Shown here: positions 5,208 through 9,781 of the stretch, piece after piece
Layout: each line of letters begins with the position of its first letter
How positions within the stretch are numbered: the stretch's first letter is position 1
Assembly (NCBI GenBank): GCA_018812885.1
Contig: JAHJCW010000109.1
Location: 1-9,781, forward strand
Source: a bacterium
GTDB taxonomy: Bacteria > Fidelibacterota > Marinisomatia > Marinisomatales > JAHJCW01
Direction of reading: 5' to 3'
Length of the DNA: 9,781 bases
Notes under the pieces: model-generated
Told to the model about the DNA's origin: nothing
Database searches by the model: none
Seen by the model: only the letters and a program-made list of their open reading frames with translations
Made by a program: the position numbers and the translations under genes

Positions 5208-6485
5208 ATGACTATTTCTTCGATTATTAGATTTTCTATTATATCACCATTATTCTTTGTTGTCGCATTTGGGCAAGAGCCAATTGTTAAAAACATCGAG
5301 TATATTGGTCAAAATAAAACGAAACCGTATATTATTAAGAGAGAAATACAACATCCTATTAATGCTCCATTGGATTCTTCACTAGCTGAAGCTGATAGGC
5401 AGCGTCTTGAAAATTTGGGAATATTCAGTTTGGTAACATTACAAGTATTCAATCGTAATCAAAATGAAATTGTATTACGTTATACAGTAATTGAATCGTG
5501 GAGGTTCTTCCCGATGGTAACTCCCGTATATGATGAGAACTGGGGCTGGTCAGTTGGAGCAATGTTAATGATCAATAATTTTCGAGGTAGGACTGAATCT
5601 TTTACAATTCAGGGTCAATATGGCGGACAAAACACACTTGGTGTAGAATTTGTAAATCCATGGATTGCAGGTGATCATATTTCATTACAATTTGGCATTG
5701 GAAATGATATTTACAGTCATCCTTTTTTGCCATATGATATTAATAGCAATCATTTTCAATTTGGATTAGGTAGATATTTCAAAAATGATATTAGAACGAA
5801 AATCGGATTAAAAATAATTGACAGAAATTATTCTAATGAGTTGGATAACAAGAGCTATTTCGATATTATTCCATTTCTAAACATAACGCAAGATACGAGG
5901 GATTTAAATGTCAACCCAAGTGAGGGAATCCTCAGTTCAAATAACATCTTTTATAGATTAGATATTAGAGGTGATAAAAATAATCAATTGGTATGGAATC
6001 AATCTACAAGTTATTTTAAGGAATTAATTGGTGGTAGCAGGAATATGGTTGTTGGTGTTAACCTTGCCAGTATATTATCATTCAGTAAAAATCTTGATGT
6101 TTGGTACGATTACCTAGGAGGAGCATATACTATTAGGGGATGGAATGTACCAAATCCTAAATTATTTATTAGCGGTGATCAATCTTATAGATTTGGTATG
6201 AATTGGATGACAGCTTCGGCGGAGATACGGCAAACAATTATTCCAAAATTTGCAACAAAGTATGGTAATGAATTCGGAATGTCAATTGTAGCTTTTACCG
6301 ATATCGGAGTAATTAATAACAGTATATCTGAGCTATTGCGGGAAACACCTTTATTGGGAATCGGAATTGGGATACGCTTTCCATGGCCTGTTATAAAATC
6401 ATTAAGATTAGATTATGGTTGGTCATTCCATAATGGAAAATATATGGAGCAATCACTGCATCTAGCTTTTGGCGAGAAATTTTAG
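5208..6485 (+). CDS. Omp85/BamA-like outer-membrane protein with one recognisable POTRA
   Basis: The 425-residue product has a signal peptide (about 1-22, ending VVAFG before Gln23). One POTRA-type domain follows (about 27-97): a beta strand IVKNIEYIGQ, a helix region with DRQRLENLGIF, and a strand pair FSLVTLQV / EIVLRYTVIE. The rest (about 100-425) is a bacterial surface antigen (D15) barrel. It carries IRGW at 309-312, the counterpart of the VRGF/Y motif of loop 6 in Omp85 proteins. The last strand LHLAFGEKF ends in Phe and looks like the C-terminal beta-signal recognised by the Bam machine. Omp85 proteins insert barrels into the outer membrane or move substrates across it. At 425 residues this is about half the length of a five-POTRA BamA, so it is more likely an accessory member (short Omp85/TamA-like) than the main BamA. 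No good ribosome binding site precedes the ATG. The gene has its own upstream terminator and converges on plsY. Confidence 0.85.
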   Translation: MTISSIIRFSIISPLFFVVAFGQEPIVKNIEYIGQNKTKPYIIKREIQHPINAPLDSSLAEADRQRLENLGIFSLVTLQVFNRNQNEIVLRYTVIESWRFFPMVTPVYDENWGWSVGAMLMINNFRGRTESFTIQGQYGGQNTLGVEFVNPWIAGDHISLQFGIGNDIYSHPFLPYDINSNHFQFGLGRYFKNDIRTKIGLKIIDRNYSNELDNKSYFDIIPFLNITQDTRDLNVNPSEGILSSNNIFYRLDIRGDKNNQLVWNQSTSYFKELIGGSRNMVVGVNLASILSFSKNLDVWYDYLGGAYTIRGWNVPNPKLFISGDQSYRFGMNWMTASAEIRQTIIPKFATKYGNEFGMSIVAFTDIGVINNSISELLRETPLLGIGIGIRFPWPVIKSLRLDYGWSFHNGKYMEQSLHLAFGEKF

Positions 6486-6489
6486 TCTA

Positions 6490-7149
6490 TTACTTTTTTC
6501 TAAATATCATCGCTTTTTCAAAGCGATTTTCCGTACCGTCTCTTAAACGTATGATATTACTACGATGCGTGAAAATTGCAAACCATGGTACTAACAAAGC
6601 GAATATTAGTAAAGATAATGAACTTTGCTGAATTCCAAAAATAGGTAGGATCAGTAATATTATCGGTAAAGCAACTGTTGCAAAAATTGAACTCAAAGAC
6701 ACATATCCTGTTAATATAAGTGTGATTATAAATACTAAGAGACATAGCGGGAGTGCGATAGGGAATAGCGCGATTAGCATTCCGGCTAAAGTACCGATAC
6801 CTTTTCCACCGCGGAAACCGGCGAATATCGTATAAGTATGCCCTAATACTGCTGCAAAGCCACATAATATTTGAGTTACTCCAATATCAGTAATAGGTTG
6901 CCCTTTAAAAAGTATTGTGGCATAAATTGCAGTTGGCAGCCATCCTTTGAAAATATCAATCAACACAACAATCAAAGCTGGTTTCCATCCTAACACTCTA
7001 AATACATTAGTGCCGCCTGCATTACCGCTGCCATGTTCTCGAATATCTATTCCTTTTACCAATTTACCTAAAATAATACTCGTTGGAAATGATCCTGTAA
7101 TAAAGCTCAATACTAACAATAACAGTAACTGTAGGTATGATTCAATCAT
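6490..7149 (-). CDS. plsY: Acyl-phosphate:glycerol-3-phosphate acyltransferase PlsY
   Basis: PlsY is an inner-membrane enzyme that moves the acyl chain from acyl-phosphate to position 1 of glycerol-3-phosphate, the first step of phosphatidic acid synthesis in most bacteria. The 219-residue length is normal for the family. The three active-site motifs are present: SGNAGGTN (41-48), GHTYTIFAGFRGGKG (103-117) and HRSNIIRLRDGTE (195-207). The GGKG phosphate-binding loop is intact. Hydrophobic segments at about 5-28, 56-80, 90-110, 118-148, 150-172 and 176-194 suit a multi-pass protein. The ATG lies four bases after the stop of the DhaL-DegV fusion gene, and an AGGA within that gene's last codons (11 bases upstream) can serve as ribosome binding site. 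It is the last gene of the operon. Four bases separate its stop codon from that of the convergent Omp85-like gene. Confidence 0.96.
   Translation of the reverse strand: MIESYLQLLLLLVLSFITGSFPTSIILGKLVKGIDIREHGSGNAGGTNVFRVLGWKPALIVVLIDIFKGWLPTAIYATILFKGQPITDIGVTQILCGFAAVLGHTYTIFAGFRGGKGIGTLAGMLIALFPIALPLCLLVFIITLILTGYVSLSSIFATVALPIILLILPIFGIQQSSLSLLIFALLVPWFAIFTHRSNIIRLRDGTENRFEKAMIFRKK
6509..6530 (+). terminator. Intrinsic terminator of the Omp85-like gene, inside plsY
   Basis: ATCGCTTT (6509-6516) pairs perfectly with AAAGCGAT (6520-6527) around a TTC loop and is followed by TTT. It begins 23 bases past the + strand stop at 6485. The U-run is on the + strand only, so it serves the Omp85-like transcript, yet the bases also encode the last residues of PlsY on the other strand. 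The T-run is short, so termination may be partial. Confidence 0.6.
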
Positions 7150-7153
7150 TTAT

Positions 7154-8932
7154 TTAATTATCCTGTATTTGAACTGCAATACCCATAGCATTAGTACCGG
7201 CATGAGTTCCCAGTCCCGGGCCAATTTGAGAAAAGAATACATTTTCTTTACCAACTTTATTTATAAAATGTTTTTCGAAATTACGAGCACGCTGTTCACA
7301 ATTGCCATGTGCAATACCAATTCGATATTGTGAATTAGGTGGTATTTTTTTCTCTACATATTTAATAAAACGATCATATAGATTTTTTCTGCCAAATATT
7401 TCCCCATCAGTAATTATTGTACCATCTGTACCTATAGAAAGAATAGGTGAAACATGTAATAAATCGGCAATTCTCTTTTTAGATTTCGAAACACGTCCAC
7501 CGCGTACAGCATATTCAAGGGTATTCAACAAAATATAAATTTTTGTATTTTTTATCGCATTATTTATATCATTAATAATTTCATCACTAGATTTATTTGC
7601 TTCAATTGCTTCTGCTGCACGAATTGCTATTAATCCGGTTCCAATAGAAACATTATTTGAATCAATCACTGTAGTTGGAAAATTAGTTAGTGCTTTTGAT
7701 GCTGTTATAGCATATTGCATAGTTCCACTGGTTTTAGCTGGTAAATGAATTGAAATAGCGGATTCATAATGCGTCGCTAAAAATTGATATTGTCGTCTAA
7801 AATCACCTGGGGTAGGTTGGCTTGTTTTAGGATGAACCGGATTATTCTGTAACTCATTCCAAAATTCCTCACTAGAAAGCGTGACCTTATCGATATAATG
7901 TTTATCTCCAAAGTTTAACCGTACTGGAACAACATGTATATTTTTCTCTTCTAAGATGCTTTCGGGAAGATCGGCAGTCGAATCAACAACGATCGCAGTG
8001 CGTTTATGTTGCCGATGTGCATCTTTTTGTTGTTGAAGCATATCATCGGCTTTGTCTTTAAATACTTTACCAAAACTTCGACATATTTCAAATACTGTTT
8101 TTGGTTTATCAGTATGAATATGTACTTTTGCTTTATGTTTTGACCCCGCGATGATTAACGAATCTCCAAGCGCCATCAGTTGATCTTTTAGCTTAATTCT
8201 ATTAATATTCTCTTCACTAATAACGCACTCAGTACAATACCGATACTTTTCGTTAAATTCAATTTCCTTAATTTTGGGTTTTAGTATCCGAGGAATCTTT
8301 ATCTTCCGTATTTTCCCTTCACGTATAAATTCTTGAATTCCATTTAATAAATCCACAAATCCTTGTCCACCTGCATCCACAACTCCAGCTTTTGCCAACA
8401 CTTTTAATTTTTTCGGTGTATCTTTTACAGATTTTTCAGCAGTTTTTAAAGCGTGCTCGAGAATCTCTACAAAATCAGAATATTTATTACTTAATCTTTG
8501 TAGTGTGTCTGACCAATCGCTTATGACTGTTAAAATAGTTCCTTCTACTGGATTAAGTAAAGCTTGATATGCATATTGCTTACCAATTTTTACAGCATCA
8601 GCAAATTGTTGTGTTGTTACTTTTGCGTAATTGCTTAATCCTTCAGATAGACCTACAAGAAATTGCGCAAGAATTGAGCCTGCGTTACCTCTAGCGCCAT
8701 CTAATGCAGAATCAGCAATAAGATCACTCATATCAGCAATATTGGAATGAACGTTTTGTTGAATATCGTTTTTAATTTCGGATAGTGTATATGCCATATT
8801 TGTTCCGGTGTCTGCATCGGGAACCGGAAAAACATTTATTTTATTCAGATAGTCTTCTCTCTCAAGTACCCTCTGTAATCCCGCAGATAATACACGGTAT
8901 AGTCTAATTCCATCTAAGTATTTAATACTCAT
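7154..8932 (-). CDS. FakA-FakB-type fusion: DhaL kinase-like domain plus DegV fatty-acid-binding domain
   Basis: The 592-residue product joins two halves. Residues about 1-205 are a DhaL/DAK2 nucleotide-binding domain as in fatty acid kinase FakA. It has the Mg-binding motif PDADTGTN (38-45), the glycine-rich DGARGNAGS (78-86) and AGVVDAGGQG (182-191). Residues about 225-300 match the FakA middle domain, with YCTE (C233) and HIHTD (H271, H273), residues known in FakA to bind a metal. Residues about 311-592 are a DegV/FakB-type domain: VDSTADLP (316-323), TSQPTPGDF (370-378), SGTMQ (402-406), RGGR (477-480) and GTHAGTNAMG (575-584). In the Fak system FakB holds a fatty acid and FakA phosphorylates it to acyl-phosphate. 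Here both jobs seem to sit in one chain. The DegV half keeps the Thr, Ser, Arg and His positions that hold the carboxylate, unlike a degenerate FakA C-terminal domain. plsY follows four bases later and uses the product. No clear ribosome binding site precedes the ATG. Confidence 0.9.
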   Translation of the reverse strand: MSIKYLDGIRLYRVLSAGLQRVLEREDYLNKINVFPVPDADTGTNMAYTLSEIKNDIQQNVHSNIADMSDLIADSALDGARGNAGSILAQFLVGLSEGLSNYAKVTTQQFADAVKIGKQYAYQALLNPVEGTILTVISDWSDTLQRLSNKYSDFVEILEHALKTAEKSVKDTPKKLKVLAKAGVVDAGGQGFVDLLNGIQEFIREGKIRKIKIPRILKPKIKEIEFNEKYRYCTECVISEENINRIKLKDQLMALGDSLIIAGSKHKAKVHIHTDKPKTVFEICRSFGKVFKDKADDMLQQQKDAHRQHKRTAIVVDSTADLPESILEEKNIHVVPVRLNFGDKHYIDKVTLSSEEFWNELQNNPVHPKTSQPTPGDFRRQYQFLATHYESAISIHLPAKTSGTMQYAITASKALTNFPTTVIDSNNVSIGTGLIAIRAAEAIEANKSSDEIINDINNAIKNTKIYILLNTLEYAVRGGRVSKSKKRIADLLHVSPILSIGTDGTIITDGEIFGRKNLYDRFIKYVEKKIPPNSQYRIGIAHGNCEQRARNFEKHFINKVGKENVFFSQIGPGLGTHAGTNAMGIAVQIQDN

Positions 8933-8960
8933 AATCGCAATTTAAATATACATTTCGTTT

Positions 8961-9584
8961 TTATGGAAGTTGATTATTCTCAGGTGATATCATCCCACCG
9001 GATATTAAAATTTTTAATCCTTCTTCTATGCTTAGCCCTGAGGGTTTCACATCTTTTTCTTTTATAAATAATACAAATCCCGTGGTTGGATTGGGTGTTG
9101 ATGGTAGAAAAATGTGGACGTATTGTTCGCCGCTTCCACTCTTAGAATATGCTGTTATAAAAGCTAAAGTCCATAATCCTTTGCGTGGATATTCGATATA
9201 AACAACTTGTTTGAAATTCCCTTTTCCGGGCATGGTTAAAGTTTGCATAATTTGACGGGATGAAGTATATATTGTATTGATTAAAGGAACTCTTTCCATA
9301 ATCCTTTCAAAAAAAGAAAATAACCGTTTTCCAATCACATTGCTAACAACTATTCCGATAATAAATATAACAACTAAAGCAGCGAGAAATTCCAATAAAT
9401 CTGCCAAAACTTCATTATTACTAAAAAATGTAATAGTTCTTAAATAGGGAATATCAGGGGCTATGCCGACTACGAATCGTAATAACAAGTATGTAATGTA
9501 AATCGGTAATAATGTAAGTAATCCGGTAAGAAATTTATTTCTTACCAACCGAACTGGAGTTTTTTTTATGGTTCTCTTAGCCAT
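8961..9584 (-). CDS. DUF502 family membrane protein
   Basis: The 207-residue product matches the DUF502 family. The N-terminus is basic, with RNKFLTGLLTLLPIYIT (15-31) beginning the first membrane segment (about 18-40). A second hydrophobic segment covers about 60-84. After it come ERVPLINTIY (97-106), a mostly soluble domain of short strands, and the family signature FLPSTPNPTTGF (159-170) followed by SIEEGLKILISGG (185-197). The family is widespread in bacteria but has no settled function; in plants related proteins (LCV/COV type) are membrane proteins. The ATG is one base beyond the stop of the methyltransferase gene, and the DhaL-DegV gene starts 28 bases after this stop. It is therefore a middle gene of the operon, perhaps linked to membrane lipid homeostasis by context alone. 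Confidence 0.92.
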   Translation of the reverse strand: MAKRTIKKTPVRLVRNKFLTGLLTLLPIYITYLLLRFVVGIAPDIPYLRTITFFSNNEVLADLLEFLAALVVIFIIGIVVSNVIGKRLFSFFERIMERVPLINTIYTSSRQIMQTLTMPGKGNFKQVVYIEYPRKGLWTLAFITAYSKSGSGEQYVHIFLPSTPNPTTGFVLFIKEKDVKPSGLSIEEGLKILISGGMISPENNQLP

Positions 9585-9585
9585 A

Positions 9586-9781
9586 CTAATTTGAATTTAA
9601 ATGTTCTCTTTCAAATTCGAGCAGGTATTTTTTCAGCTTTAATCCGCCTGCATAACCTCCAAGTTTACCATTTTTTGTAATGATTCTATGACATGGAATA
9701 ATAATTGGGAACGGGTTGCGAGCATTGGCAGTACCAACTGCTCGAGCAGCTTTTGGATTATTAAGTTTTTGTGCGATTTCG
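9586..9781 (-). CDS. ogt: Methylated-DNA--protein-cysteine methyltransferase, C-terminal part only
   Basis: The last 64 codons of a gene run in from the right edge; the 5' end is outside the window. The segment shows AARAVGTANARNPFPI, then the active-site motif PCHR (Cys codon at 9691-9693), then GGYAGGL and a final helix with LLEFERE. This is the C-terminal domain of Ogt/AdaB/MGMT proteins, which move the methyl group from O6-methylguanine to their own cysteine. It is a suicide repair reaction. The stop codon is one base before the start of the DUF502 gene, so this DNA repair gene is the upstream member of the operon as far as can be seen. Whether it is stand-alone Ogt or the tail of an Ada-type fusion cannot be judged here. 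Confidence 0.95.
   Translation of the reverse strand, partial: EIAQKLNNPKAARAVGTANARNPFPIIIPCHRIITKNGKLGGYAGGLKLKKYLLEFEREHLNSN

Noticed and set aside
6560..7538. Open frames overlapping plsY and the DhaL-DegV fusion gene
   Set aside because: Both true genes have full family motifs through these stretches; the overlapping frames show no domain-like sequence.

Overview
The window is AT-rich DNA (about one third G+C by eye) from a diderm bacterium. Two lipobox lipoproteins, a PorV/FadL-type outer-membrane protein and an Omp85/BamA-like protein with a C-terminal aromatic beta-signal all point to an outer membrane. The mix of PorV-like protein, internalin-type LRR lipoprotein, Tyr/Ser-rich lipoprotein and a DhaL-DegV fusion fits the FCB group and allied candidate phyla (Marinimicrobia-, Ignavibacteria- or Calditrichaeota-like). 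That placement is inference from protein style, not from a phylogenetic marker.

Left part (1-4343), all on the + strand. A low-complexity Tyr/Trp- then Ser/Lys/Arg-rich lipoprotein (14-1402) is followed almost without gap by a PorV/FadL-like outer-membrane beta-barrel protein (1417-2787), and the pair ends at a clear intrinsic terminator (2818-2846). A separate gene (2916-4343) encodes a leucine-rich-repeat lipoprotein that looks like two LRR modules fused head to tail.

Middle part (4344-5161). About 540 bases lack protein genes but hold a tRNA-Arg(UCU) on the - strand, a 16-bp copy of that tRNA's 3' end 165 bp away, and several imperfect direct and inverted repeats sharing GTCCCGA/CGAAGC-like words. 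It ends in a 75-residue basic protein (4888-5115) built of two copies of one motif, with its own intrinsic terminator.

Right part (5208-9781). An Omp85/BamA-like protein with a single recognisable POTRA (5208-6485, +) converges on a tight - strand operon reading, in order of transcription: methylated-DNA-cysteine methyltransferase (partial, C-terminus only), DUF502 membrane protein, DhaL-DegV fusion, PlsY. The last two make biochemical sense together. A FakA-like kinase with a FakB-like fatty-acid-binding domain makes acyl-phosphate from free fatty acid, and PlsY uses acyl-phosphate to acylate glycerol-3-phosphate. The operon therefore probably feeds scavenged or recycled fatty acids into phospholipid synthesis. 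An intrinsic terminator for the + strand Omp85 gene lies inside the 3' end of plsY. I saw no CRISPR array, transposase or phage gene.
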